Shown: positions 7,544-15,539, counted from the stretch's first letter. The stretch is DNA of 48,337 nucleotides from an uncultured Acidobacteriia bacterium (GCA_903909435.1 CAIVVT010000060.1:1-48337), one strand, 5' to 3'. Program-made: numbers and translations. The notes: a model not told the origin generated them from the sequence alone.

Positions 7544-8879
7544 TTTCAGTATTCCCGAAGACTTGCCGGCGCACGGTCTGGTAAACGCCGTAATTCTGTA
7601 TTAGCAGCTGCGCCAGCGATTGCCCCCAGAGATGGTAACCCGCCCCCGTGAGGTGCACAAAATCGCCCTGCGCCAGACCCGCCGTTACCCATTGTTTCAT
7701 GGATCCCTTGCCGCCCATAGCCATGCGTAGGTTCCAGAACGCACAACCTTCGGCCAGAGCAGCCTCGCGTTGCGCCGAAAGGATGCGATCCACACCATCC
7801 AAAGTGGCCCAGCGCCCGCCCGTTCGCATCGACTGATCAGGAGCGCCGATCACGAGCACACTCGCCAGCGGAGCGGCCGATCGCAGGCGCTTCAGCACCT
7901 GCCGCAGCATGTCGCGATAGGTCTCCAGCGTCCAGTCCGAGCGCCGCGCCTCGTTGGTCCCGTAGGCCAGTACGATCAGCGCCGGGTCGCGCCGCGCGAT
8001 CTGCGCTTCCAGCAGCGCGTCGTTCCACAACAGCAACTGATCGGCTTGCGCGCCGTTCAGCCCCAGAGTCTCCCAGGTGACGCCGTGTTCTTTTTCCACC
8101 GTCCAACCGAAGACGGTTACGGGATCATCTGATTCCGTGCGCAGCACGAAATGGTGCGGGCCCGCGGCGACCTGCGTGCGCCAGAATCCGGGACCGAGGT
8201 CACCCGCAGTCGCGATCGTCGCCAGCGCCTGGCCGTTGTCATCGATGGACACCGCCCCGCCGCCGGCCTGTTTCCAATAGAACAACTCCACCGACGAGCC
8301 GTCCGCGTCAAGCGTCATCGTTTCGCCGGCGCGCTCCGTGGAAATCCTTACTCCCGAGAGGCCGTACAGCCCGTCGCCTTCGCGGCTCAGCAGGCCCGCC
8401 GCGTGCCACCCACGCGACATCGAGCCCTTGGCGTCGTAGCGTCGAAAGCCCTCGAACGGGCGGCCGGCGTGGACAAAACCGGGTCCCCCATCCCCAAACC
8501 TGGCCTGCAGCGGAGCGCGAATCGCCTGCGGCCAATCGTCCGACGCCGTGTGCGAATCGCCAAACTGCAGGACGCGCATCGTCTCCGCGGTGCCAGGTTC
8601 CTGCGCGCGGTGCAGCCGTTCGAAAAACGGGATCAGCGCCGCCGGATTCTGGATTCCCAGGTCCATCGTGTCCCCGGCGTGCTCCTGAACGAAGTGCGTC
8701 GCTTCCAGTCGCTGCTCCGGAGAGGCGCGCGGAGGTTTCGGCACCCGTCCTTTCCTCGTCGGCTTGGAACTGGCGGCGGCCGTTTTCTTCTTTTTCTTCG
8801 CGGACTCCGTCGCATTGAGCGCCGGAAGCCCCTGCGCGGCCAGCATCAAACCCAGTGCCATCCAAACGAAGCGCTTCAC
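7518..8879 (-). CDS. Secreted SGNH/GDSL-family protein, paralogue 1
   Basis: A 453-residue SGNH hydrolase or acyltransferase. It begins with a signal peptide (about residues 1-22) followed by a strongly basic Lys/Pro/Ala linker (residues 28-52). Block I is LQFGDSHTAS with Ser109, block III is LAYGTNEAR (Asn near 314), and the catalytic dyad is DFVHLTGAGYH near 415, so the full Ser-Asp-His set is present. A beta-rich insert of about 130 residues lies between blocks I and III. In alginate and peptidoglycan acetylation systems, SGNH proteins next to an MBOAT complete transfer of acyl groups in the periplasm, and DltD is also SGNH-like. The start overlaps the stop of paralogue 2 by ATGA. Both SGNH proteins in the operon place the nucleophile at residue 109. 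Confidence 0.9.
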   Translation of the reverse strand: MKRFVWMALGLMLAAQGLPALNATESAKKKKKTAAASSKPTRKGRVPKPPRASPEQRLEATHFVQEHAGDTMDLGIQNPAALIPFFERLHRAQEPGTAETMRVLQFGDSHTASDDWPQAIRAPLQARFGDGGPGFVHAGRPFEGFRRYDAKGSMSRGWHAAGLLSREGDGLYGLSGVRISTERAGETMTLDADGSSVELFYWKQAGGGAVSIDDNGQALATIATAGDLGPGFWRTQVAAGPHHFVLRTESDDPVTVFGWTVEKEHGVTWETLGLNGAQADQLLLWNDALLEAQIARRDPALIVLAYGTNEARRSDWTLETYRDMLRQVLKRLRSAAPLASVLVIGAPDQSMRTGGRWATLDGVDRILSAQREAALAEGCAFWNLRMAMGGKGSMKQWVTAGLAQGDFVHLTGAGYHLWGQSLAQLLIQNYGVYQTVRRQVFGNTENGPSLKTH

Positions 8880-10282
8880 TGGCCGCTGCTCTCCTTGCCA
8901 TTCGCTACCGGCCGGGACTTGGGTGCGTGCGCGGCCACCGGCTTGCGCATTTGATCTAACTTCCAGGCGTTGTAGCCGTCCGTGATGGCCTGGAACAGCA
9001 GCGTTCCGACGATGCGGGCCCCGCCCGGAAGGGGGTGAATGAAATCCGCGCTGACCAGCCTCGGTTCGGCCTGGTACCAGCGGCCCATCGTGCCTTCGCC
9101 TCCCATGGCCTCAAAGGTGTTGAAGAATGCCAGGTCGTTTTCGGCGGCCATCCGGGACTGCATATGGATCAGACGCGGCAGTGTCTGGATCGTTCCGATG
9201 CCCCCCCCGCTCTCGCGCGCACCCCGGTCCATCGGACTCATCACGAGAATCGGCGTACCCGGCAGCGCCGTTTTGATACGCCGCAGAATCTCCTGGTAAT
9301 CCTTGCTGTAGGTGGAGTCCAGATAGCGGCTATACCCGCTCTCGTTCGTCCCGTAGCTCAACACCACCAGGTCGGGATGGGCTTCCCGCAGTTGCTCGTT
9401 CCAGTGCGGCCCGTTGGTATAGGAACTGAGCACGCCGGCCCATGTCCCGTTCAGTCCGATGCTGCTGTAAACCACGCCGGTCGCGTCCTTTTCGAACTCG
9501 TAGCAGAATAATCGCACCGGCGCGTCTTCCACGCGAAGCTCGATCTCGTGCGTCGTGCCGGGGATTTCCCACGTCTCGTGGGCGGCCGTCTTCCGGGGCA
9601 TCGACGTGTCGAGCGTCGGGAGCGGCGTGCCGTCGATTGCAACCACGACTTTGCCCCCGCCGGGCTGCCCGGTATAATGCAGCGTCAGCCGCGTCTGGCC
9701 GCGCTCCCGCAGCGTCACTTTCGACCATGCACCGGGCTCTCCAGTGAAGCTCACCCCGCCCAACCCGTACCAGCCGTCCTGCTGCGCGTGGTTCGTGGCC
9801 GGGTCGATCGTCCACCCGGAAGAGGCCGACACGAAGCCGCGATGGTCGTACCAGGCCCACGGCTTGGCGATCAAGTAGACGCCGTGGCCCGCATCGCCGA
9901 ACTGCGCCTGCAACATCGAGCGCACGTCGGCGGTGATCAGGTCCGCCGTGGTGGGCGAATCGCCGAAGTGCAGTACCTTCACCACCGCGCCGGGCACGTG
10001 CTGTTCAGCCTTCAGCAGCGCCGCATAGAACGGGTTCAGCGAGCCCGTGGGATCGACGAACCTATTCGCTCCCGGCTTGGCCGGGACGAGGTCGGGCCGC
10101 AAACGCGCCTGCTCTTCCTCCAGCGGGAGCTGGCTCTGCTTGCGTGACTGGAAATCGATCACGCGGCTCACCGTGGACCAATCGAACAGCCGCCAGTCGT
10201 GCAGCTTGGGGATATACCGCGGCGCCGCGATGATCGCCACCAGGGCGGCCAGGAAAAGCAATGGATGACGGGGCCAGGGCAT
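8876..10282 (-). CDS. Membrane-anchored SGNH/GDSL-family protein, paralogue 2
   Basis: A 468-residue protein related to its downstream neighbour. One hydrophobic segment at residues 8-20 has no clear cleavage site, so it may be an inner-membrane anchor with a periplasmic domain, as in AlgJ or DltD. SGNH block I is LHFGDSPTTA with Ser109, block III is LSYGTNESG near 312 and the Asp-His motif is SADFIHPLPGGA near 424. The central insert (residues about 170-270) reads as beta-sandwich-like. The C-terminal 20 residues are rich in Lys/Pro/Ala. The start lies four bases after the stop of the MBOAT gene, and the 3' end overlaps paralogue 1. Having two non-identical SGNH proteins may mean that one transfers and one removes acyl groups, or that they act on different acceptors. 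Confidence 0.9.
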   Translation of the reverse strand: MPWPRHPLLFLAALVAIIAAPRYIPKLHDWRLFDWSTVSRVIDFQSRKQSQLPLEEEQARLRPDLVPAKPGANRFVDPTGSLNPFYAALLKAEQHVPGAVVKVLHFGDSPTTADLITADVRSMLQAQFGDAGHGVYLIAKPWAWYDHRGFVSASSGWTIDPATNHAQQDGWYGLGGVSFTGEPGAWSKVTLRERGQTRLTLHYTGQPGGGKVVVAIDGTPLPTLDTSMPRKTAAHETWEIPGTTHEIELRVEDAPVRLFCYEFEKDATGVVYSSIGLNGTWAGVLSSYTNGPHWNEQLREAHPDLVVLSYGTNESGYSRYLDSTYSKDYQEILRRIKTALPGTPILVMSPMDRGARESGGGIGTIQTLPRLIHMQSRMAAENDLAFFNTFEAMGGEGTMGRWYQAEPRLVSADFIHPLPGGARIVGTLLFQAITDGYNAWKLDQMRKPVAAHAPKSRPVANGKESSGQ

Positions 10283-10286
10283 ACTT

Positions 10287-11696
10287 TCAGAACTTCGTAT
10301 AAAGGAACGGCGCGGCGCCGGTCACGGCGATGTACTCGATGGCCAGCACCAGCAAAGCCAGCATCGCGGCCTGTGCGTAGAAAGGCACGCGCACGAATTG
10401 GCGCAGCGAGAAGTCGTACCACTTCTTCGGCGAGAAATGCGCCACCGCCGCGACGGCCAGCACCGCGCAGAGAGCGGTGGAAATGTTGGCGAAAGAGACG
10501 GTCAACGATGCGATCCGGCCCAGCACGTCGCGGGCATTCTGGAACGACGAGGCGCGGAAGAAAACCCAGCAGAAGACGACGTAATTTGCCGTCAAAAAGG
10601 TCGAAAAAGCCCGAATCCAGCGGTTGTTCGAGGGGCGGGGATTGCCGCGTGCCGAGCGGAAGCCGTGGTGCGCCGCCAGCGCGACGCCGTGCAGCAGGCC
10701 CCACGCCACGAACGTCCAGCCCGCCCCGTGCCACAGTCCGCCCAGCACCATGGTGAGGGTCAGGTTAACGTAGGTGAAAATCTTCCATTTCGACCGCAAG
10801 CCGGGCAGCGAGAAATATAGGTAATCCCGCAGCCAGTTCGAAAGCGAGATGTGCCAGCGCCGCCAGAAATCGCTGATGTTCAACGCCGTGTAGGGCCGAT
10901 TGAAATTCTCGGGCAGCTTGATGCCCAGCAGCAGGGCGCTGCCGATGGCTAGATCGGTGTATCCCGAAAAATCGTAGTAGAGCTGGAACGCGTAGGCCCA
11001 CACGCCAATGAACGTCTCCATGCCGGTGTACAGCCCGGGCGTATCGAACACGCGATTAACCAGATTCTCGGCCAGGTAATCGGCGATCAGGAACTTCTTG
11101 AACACGCCCAAAGCGATGCGGAACAGCGCGCGTCCGCTCTCCTCCGTGGTTAGCGTCTTGCCGGTCTTCTCGAGTTGCGGGGCCAATGCCAGGACGCGCG
11201 TGATCGGTCCTGACAAGGTGGTCGGAAAGAAGCTCACGGCCGTCATGTGCGTCAGCAGGCTGCGCACAGGCTTGCCGTCGTTGCGGTACAGGTCGATGGT
11301 GTAGGTGAGCGACTGGAAGCAGTAAAAAGAAATGCCTAGCGCGAAGGTCCAGTGCCAGTCGGGGGCCTTGTGGCCGGTAACACCCGACCACGCCGCGAGG
11401 AAAAACGGCATGTACTTAAAGGTGGCCAGGATGCCGAGATTCATCAGCAGACTGCACGAGACCAGCAGGCGCCGCGTCCAAGGTCGTTTTGCAGCCCCGA
11501 GGCCGAGTCCGATCCAGTAATCGATGAAAGAAGCGGAAGGGATCAGGATGAGGTAGAAGAGGTCCCACTTCGCGTAAAAAAAGTAGTTAGCGAACAGCAG
11601 GACGCCCAGCCCGCCGGCGCGCCATCGGGATAGCGGCCAGTAGAGCAGGAAAATCCCGACGAGGAAGACGAAATAGACGGAGCTGGAGAGAACCAT
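10287..11696 (-). CDS. MBOAT-family membrane O-acyltransferase (AlgI/DltB-like)
   Basis: A 469-residue polytopic inner-membrane acyltransferase, the first gene of the five-gene operon. About ten hydrophobic segments are visible. Family motifs include FFPTTLSGPITR near 157-168, the WRRWHISLSNWLRDYLY block near 278-294 (His282) and GGLWHGAGWTF near 319-329, with the invariant MBOAT His at 323. AlgI moves acetyl groups across the membrane for alginate O-acetylation, and DltB moves D-alanine from the carrier DltC. With an ACP gene in the same operon, a DltC-like donor is plausible here. The ATG at 11696 begins directly with the first membrane helix. The promoter probably lies in the 177-base gap to the divergent glycosidase gene; TAGAAT on the minus strand at 11726-11721 is a possible -10. 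Confidence 0.95.
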   Translation of the reverse strand: MVLSSSVYFVFLVGIFLLYWPLSRWRAGGLGVLLFANYFFYAKWDLFYLILIPSASFIDYWIGLGLGAAKRPWTRRLLVSCSLLMNLGILATFKYMPFFLAAWSGVTGHKAPDWHWTFALGISFYCFQSLTYTIDLYRNDGKPVRSLLTHMTAVSFFPTTLSGPITRVLALAPQLEKTGKTLTTEESGRALFRIALGVFKKFLIADYLAENLVNRVFDTPGLYTGMETFIGVWAYAFQLYYDFSGYTDLAIGSALLLGIKLPENFNRPYTALNISDFWRRWHISLSNWLRDYLYFSLPGLRSKWKIFTYVNLTLTMVLGGLWHGAGWTFVAWGLLHGVALAAHHGFRSARGNPRPSNNRWIRAFSTFLTANYVVFCWVFFRASSFQNARDVLGRIASLTVSFANISTALCAVLAVAAVAHFSPKKWYDFSLRQFVRVPFYAQAAMLALLVLAIEYIAVTGAAPFLYTKF

Positions 11697-11771
11697 CAGG
11701 GGTCCGGGACCGAAAGGTAAATTCTACCGCACCCGCCCATCTGAGCCGTGAACGCATCGCGATGGCAGCGC

Positions 11772-11855
11772 AGTGGGGCGGCTCTCCGAGTCCGCTCCGC
11801 TCAGGTGAGTCTGCGGGGCCTGGAGGCCCCGAGCGGCTCGGACAGCCGCCCCACT
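11772..11855. repeat. 84-base interrupted palindrome (cruciform-type element)
   Basis: Arms AGTGGGGCGGCT (11772-11783) and AGCCGCCCCACT (11844-11855) match perfectly. After one mismatched position the pairing continues with TCCGAG (11785-11790) and CTCGGA (11837-11842), giving 18 of 19 pairs. The enclosed loop contains a second hairpin, GGGGCC-TGGA-GGCCCC. It sits between the divergent MBOAT and glycosidase genes, ending 18 bases before the glycosidase ATG. It resembles REP-type intergenic elements and could also affect translation of the downstream gene. Confidence 0.8.
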
Positions 11856-11873
11856 ATCGGATAGATTAAGCTG

Positions 11874-12923
11874 ATGCCCCTGCCGCCAACTACCCGTCGC
11901 GGATTTCTAAGGACCGCCGCCGCGGGCTCCCTCGCCGGCGCAACGCTCCACGCCGCGGCCATCCCAGCCGAATTGCGCACTCCCTACAAGTTGAACCGGC
12001 TCGTCGTGCGGGCCTCCGGCACACCGGGAGCATACGACGAAAAAGCGGTGGACTGTCCGTTCGTGTTCCAACACGGCGAACGCTACTACATGACGTTCGT
12101 GGCCTTCGACGGAGCCGGGTATCAGACCGGACTCGCTTCGTCGGCGAACCTGCTCGATTGGAAGCCCGAGGGCCTGATACTGGGACGAGATCCCAACAGC
12201 GAGGTCACCCGCTACAACGTAGCCATGAACTGGATCGTCCGCGAGAACGGCCTGTTCTCCAGCGGCCGGCTGAAGCAGGTTCGCGGCCGCTACCTGGGCG
12301 TCTACCACGCCTATCCGAAGCCGGGCTACGAGCAGGGCTCCGCGTCCATTGGCCTGTGCTGGTCGAGCGACCTGCGGAAGTGGGAACTCGATCCGCCTTG
12401 CCTGCACCCCGAGGACGGCGCGGCCTGGGAGCGCGGCGGGCTCTACAAGCCATGCCTGGTTGAGGAAAAGGGGGTCTTCCATCTCTTCTACAACGCCAAA
12501 ACTGTGGACCCGCGCTGGCACGAGCAGACGGGCGTGGCGACCTCTCACGACCTGCGTAAGTGGACCCGGCACGACGCGAATCCGATCCTGCGCAACGGCG
12601 CGGCGGGCAGTCCCGACCAGTGGTTCGCCAGCGACCCGTGCGTGCTGCAATACGGCGGGAAGTGGGCGTTCTTTTACTTTGGCCTGGACGGCAAAGCAGT
12701 CGCCCGGGATCTGGTCGCACTTTCACCCGACCTGTTGACGACGGAAAAGTGCGAGGGCGTGCTGGTGGACGTGGGTGCGGCGGACTCGGTGGACGAGAAG
12801 TACGCGCACAAGCCGTCGCTGATCTACCGCAACGGCGTGCTGTATCACTTCTATTGCGCGGTCGCGAGAGACGACACGCGAGGCATCTCAGTGGCCACTT
12901 CGAAGCCCGCCGGGACTGCCTGA
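11874..12923 (+). CDS. TAT-exported five-bladed beta-propeller glycosidase-like protein (GH43/GH32/GH130 type)
   Basis: A 349-residue protein with a twin-arginine signal (TRRGFLRTAAAGSLAGA, residues 7-23), so it is likely exported folded. The remainder has repeated blades in which an Asp-Pro or acidic motif is followed by aromatic strands: CPFVFQHGERYYMTF, ASSANLLDWKPEG, GLYKPCLVEEKGVFHLFY, TSHDLRKWTRHDANPI, FASDPCVLQYGGKWAFFY and KPSLIYRNGVLYHFY. Spacing of the 'S-x-D-L-x-x-W' motifs is characteristic of GH43/GH32/GH117/GH130-like propellers acting on plant or microbial glycans. The exact family and substrate cannot be assigned by eye. It is transcribed away from the acylation operon, so any functional link to it is only positional. 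Confidence 0.75.
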   Translation: MPLPPTTRRGFLRTAAAGSLAGATLHAAAIPAELRTPYKLNRLVVRASGTPGAYDEKAVDCPFVFQHGERYYMTFVAFDGAGYQTGLASSANLLDWKPEGLILGRDPNSEVTRYNVAMNWIVRENGLFSSGRLKQVRGRYLGVYHAYPKPGYEQGSASIGLCWSSDLRKWELDPPCLHPEDGAAWERGGLYKPCLVEEKGVFHLFYNAKTVDPRWHEQTGVATSHDLRKWTRHDANPILRNGAAGSPDQWFASDPCVLQYGGKWAFFYFGLDGKAVARDLVALSPDLLTTEKCEGVLVDVGAADSVDEKYAHKPSLIYRNGVLYHFYCAVARDDTRGISVATSKPAGTA

Positions 12924-12942
12924 CGGCTCCCCGCTGGCCCGT

Positions 12943-13034
12943 GGCGCACGCTTTAGCGTGCAGTGCCGACACTCCTGCCGGCATGCTCCCGGACGTGGAC
13001 AGGAGTGTCCACGCTGCACGCTAAAGCGTGCGCC
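12943..13034. repeat. 92-base cruciform repeat with palindromic arms
   Basis: The outer arms at 12943-12963 and 13014-13034 are perfect 21-base inverted copies containing GCACGCTTTAGCGTGC, which is itself a palindrome. Inside them GACACTCCTG (12968-12977) and CAGGAGTGTC (13000-13009) are a second perfect inverted pair. It sits 20 bases after the glycosidase stop and about 50 bases before the convergent metallo-beta-lactamase gene end. The nested architecture is that of REP/BIME-type elements mobilised by RAYT transposases in other bacteria. It could also stop transcription from both sides, although no T-run is present. Confidence 0.85.
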
Positions 13035-13084
13035 GCGGCGGGTGCGAAGTTCCTTCGCTGGCTGGTCGTCCCACGCTCAAGGCG

Positions 13085-14095
13085 TTAGCGGGCCGCGTAT
13101 TCCTTGGTAAAGCCGGTGCGCAGGTTCTTGACGCTGAACGCGCCGCTGGGCGCCACGTCGGCTTCAATGCCAAATCCCTGGCAATGCTCGTCGGTGTTGG
13201 CGATTCGCTCGGCTGGAACGTTTGCTTTCTCGCCGCCCTCGATGGAGTAGTGCAGCTGCCACAGATCCTCAATCCCGGGGGATGACGTCAGGTTGAGCCA
13301 CACGGCGGGCGAGCCGCCTTTGCGCGCCCCGTTGTCCATCACGGCAACACGCGGTTTCAAGCCGTAGACCAGCGCTTTCGAATTCGACTCCTGCCAGCCG
13401 TGATGCGACACGATGAACAGATCCAGCGGCCCGATGATGTGGTCCGGGCAAGCGAGATCGAGTTCTTTGTTCCACGTCAGGTCGCCCAGATCCACCGTGC
13501 GGAACTTGCCGAAGGTCAGCACAAATCCGATCGAGCGGGCGTTCTCGCTCGTATCGGCCGGACGCCGCGGCTCGCTACCGCAAACCGGATTGGGCTGGCC
13601 GCCACCGGCCACGCTGTGCGGGATGCGCTCGCCGTTGGCCGCCACGATCTCGACGCGCGCGCCTTTTATCGGCAGCACGTCGCCGGGCTTCACGCTCAAC
13701 CGCTTCACGCCGCTGGCGACGACCTTCTGGTACGCCGCTTCCAGCTTCTGCGCGCCGGGGTCGGTCTCGTTGTTCGCGCCGTGATCGACGACCGTACCAA
13801 TGGGGAACGCGGCGGCGAGTTCGGGAACGCCGCCTACGTGGTCCATGTGGTAATGCGTCACCAGCACGTAGTCGATCTTCTTCAACCCATACGATTTGGC
13901 GGCTTCGACGATGCGCTTCGCGTCGCGTCCGCCATTGCCGGGCCAGCCCGCATCCACCAGCAGCGACTCGCCCGAGGGCAGCACCAGCAGCGTTGCCTGC
14001 CCGCCTTCCGTGTCAATGAAGTTAATCTTCAAATGGTCTTTGGGGGCAGCCATCGCAAGGGCCAGGCTCAACAGGGAAAGGGCGATCCAGCGCAT
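13085..14095 (-). CDS. Secreted metallo-beta-lactamase-fold hydrolase, ComEC C-domain-like
   Basis: A 336-residue protein with a signal peptide (MRWIALSLLSLALAMAAP). The mature part opens with INFIDTEGGQATLLVLPSG, the pattern of the ComEC/Rec2 C-terminal metallo-beta-lactamase domain (usually FIDVGQGDA). The zinc motif is HYHMDHVGG at residues 81-89, with further ligands expected in VDLGDLTW and SHHGWQESN. The Asp-x-Gly-Gln-Gly motif of ComEC is altered here to DTEGGQ. Stand-alone secreted members occur in many soil bacteria and are usually of unknown substrate; a phosphodiesterase or nuclease role is one possibility. The gene is divergent from a small kinase gene and convergent with the glycosidase. 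Confidence 0.8.
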   Translation of the reverse strand: MRWIALSLLSLALAMAAPKDHLKINFIDTEGGQATLLVLPSGESLLVDAGWPGNGGRDAKRIVEAAKSYGLKKIDYVLVTHYHMDHVGGVPELAAAFPIGTVVDHGANNETDPGAQKLEAAYQKVVASGVKRLSVKPGDVLPIKGARVEIVAANGERIPHSVAGGGQPNPVCGSEPRRPADTSENARSIGFVLTFGKFRTVDLGDLTWNKELDLACPDHIIGPLDLFIVSHHGWQESNSKALVYGLKPRVAVMDNGARKGGSPAVWLNLTSSPGIEDLWQLHYSIEGGEKANVPAERIANTDEHCQGFGIEADVAPSGAFSVKNLRTGFTKEYAAR

Positions 14096-14167
14096 GGCGG
14101 AATCCTAACACAAACGCTGACCCGGCCCGCTCGCCGGCATGGCCCGCGGACGCGATATCTTCGAGGT

Positions 14168-14617
14168 GTGGGAGCGCGCCAGAAGTTGATCGTGTTGGTT
14201 GGCCTGCCCGGCTCGGGTAAGTCGAAGTGGGCCTCGGAGCAAAGCACGGGCGTGCTTTCCTCCGACGCGGTGCGGCTGCTCCTGACGGGCGATGTCCAGA
14301 ACCAGGCCGCCAACCGGCTGGTCTTCCCTACCCTGCGCTACCTGCTCGAGGCGCGCGTGAAGGCGGGCATGGCGGCTACGATACTCGACGCGACTTCGCT
14401 CACGCCGAAGGAGCGCAGATCCTGGATCAGGACGGCCGAGGCACTAGGCTGCGAGGCCGAGGCCGTATTCTTCGACACGCCGCTGGCACTCTGCAAGTCG
14501 CGCAATGCGGCGCGCTCGCGCGTGGTTCCCGAGGATGTCATGGACCGTTTCGCCGAGCGTCTGGTCCCGCCGGGCGAGGCTGAGGGGTTCACCCTCGTCA
14601 CGGTGATCCGCCCGTAA
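14168..14617 (+). CDS. Small P-loop kinase, polynucleotide-kinase-like AAA protein
   Basis: A 149-residue protein with a Walker A motif GLPGSGKS at residues 12-19, followed by SSDAVRLLLTGD, a middle segment ILDATSLTPKERRSW, and an R-rich lid region (KSRNAARSRVVPEDVMDRF). This order (P-loop, 'S-D-x-x-R', 'D-A-T-x-x', 'R-N-x-x-R') matches the kinase domain of Pnkp-like 5' polynucleotide kinases and related zeta-toxin-like or AAA_33 proteins. The start is a GTG at 14168, inferred because the homologous region begins there and no ATG fits the frame; the ribosome-binding site is weak, so the start is uncertain. It stands alone between the divergent MBL gene and a deacetylase. Substrate unknown. 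Confidence 0.75.
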   Translation: MGARQKLIVLVGLPGSGKSKWASEQSTGVLSSDAVRLLLTGDVQNQAANRLVFPTLRYLLEARVKAGMAATILDATSLTPKERRSWIRTAEALGCEAEAVFFDTPLALCKSRNAARSRVVPEDVMDRFAERLVPPGEAEGFTLVTVIRP

Positions 14618-14626
14618 GCCTGTACC

Positions 14627-14647
14627 TGGTACTGAGCCGCAGTACCA
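14627..14647. terminator. Short hairpin after the kinase gene
   Basis: TGGTACT at 14627-14633 and AGTACCA at 14641-14647 form a perfect seven-base stem with the loop GAGCCGC, ten bases after the kinase stop codon. There is no T-run, so it is not a classical intrinsic terminator; it may protect the mRNA 3' end. Confidence 0.35.
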
Positions 14648-14702
14648 ATCGCGGGTAAATCAGTACAGTAACCGTCGCACGGCGTCGAAGAGAAGCGAGA
14701 GA

Positions 14703-15458
14703 ATGCCCATAAGTCCCCATTTCAGAAACATGTTTGGCGGCGTCTTCTTACTCATCGCTTCCGCTGTCGCGCTGATGGCCTGGGCCGTACGCGGGCGCAG
14801 CGCATGGCTACTCGCGCCGTCGGTGTGGCGCGGGCCGCGCACCAGGCGCGCCATCGCGCTAACGTTCGACGACGGCCCGAGCGAGTCGACGCCGCAGCTG
14901 CTGACGCTGCTCGCACAATATCGCGCCAAGGCGACCTTTTTCGTCTGCGGCCATCACGCCCGGCGCCTGCCGCAGGTCCTGATACGAGCCGTGGGGGAGG
15001 GCCACGAGATCGGCAATCATACGGACATGCACGAGGCGCTGTACCTGCGCGGGGCCGGTTTCATACTGAACGAAATGACGCGCGCTCAGGACTCCATCGA
15101 ACTCATTGCGGGTGTGAAACCGAGGCTCTTCCGGCCGACCTATGGCGCCCGCTGGTTCGGGCAGCGCAACGCGCAGCACAAACTGGAGATGATCTGCGTG
15201 ATGTGGACGACGATTGCCCGGGACTGGATTCTGGACGGTGCGAGCATCGCCCAACGACTGGGCCGGCGGACCCGGCCGGGCGCCATTTTCTGCCTGCATG
15301 ACGGCCGCGAATTGCGGCATAACCCGGATATCCGCCCGACCTTGCGAGCCTTGGAACTGCTGCTGCCGCAATGGTCGGCGGCGGGGTATGAGTTCGTGAC
15401 GGTGTCGGAGTTGCTGGCGAAAAAGCCGCTCGATAACCGGGACGGCGCAGCACTCTAA
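14703..15458 (+). CDS. Polysaccharide deacetylase (NodB-homology, carbohydrate esterase 4 type)
   Basis: A 251-residue protein with one N-terminal hydrophobic segment (residues 11-28), so probably membrane-anchored with the enzyme outside the cytoplasm. NodB motifs are intact: TFDDGPSE at 54-61 (catalytic base and metal Asp), HEIGNHTDMH at 101-110 (metal His106 and His110), FRPTYGARW (motif 3, normally RPPYG) and CLHDG near the C-terminal third (general acid His). The Thr in FRPTYG instead of the usual Pro is a small deviation. It removes N- or O-acetyl groups from a cell wall or capsule polymer; which one is unknown. With the O-acylation operon nearby it adds to a set of glycan-modifying genes, but it is not in the same transcript. 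Confidence 0.92.
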   Translation: MPISPHFRNMFGGVFLLIASAVALMAWAVRGRSAWLLAPSVWRGPRTRRAIALTFDDGPSESTPQLLTLLAQYRAKATFFVCGHHARRLPQVLIRAVGEGHEIGNHTDMHEALYLRGAGFILNEMTRAQDSIELIAGVKPRLFRPTYGARWFGQRNAQHKLEMICVMWTTIARDWILDGASIAQRLGRRTRPGAIFCLHDGRELRHNPDIRPTLRALELLLPQWSAAGYEFVTVSELLAKKPLDNRDGAAL

Positions 15459-15478
15459 GCCACGACCGCTGAATCTCA

Positions 15479-15500
15479 AAACCGTAACTTCTTACGGTTT
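15479..15500. repeat. 22-base hairpin, copy 1
   Basis: AAACCGTAA, loop CTTC, TTACGGTTT: a perfect nine-base stem. An identical 22-base copy starts 61 bases further on. It sits in the gap between the convergent deacetylase and LytTR regulator genes. The surrounding 100 bases are A/T-rich. Possible roles are a two-sided terminator or binding sites for a dimeric protein. Confidence 0.85.
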
Positions 15501-15539
15501 CCAAAATAAAGTCATTTAGATTCAATTACTTGCAAAAGT

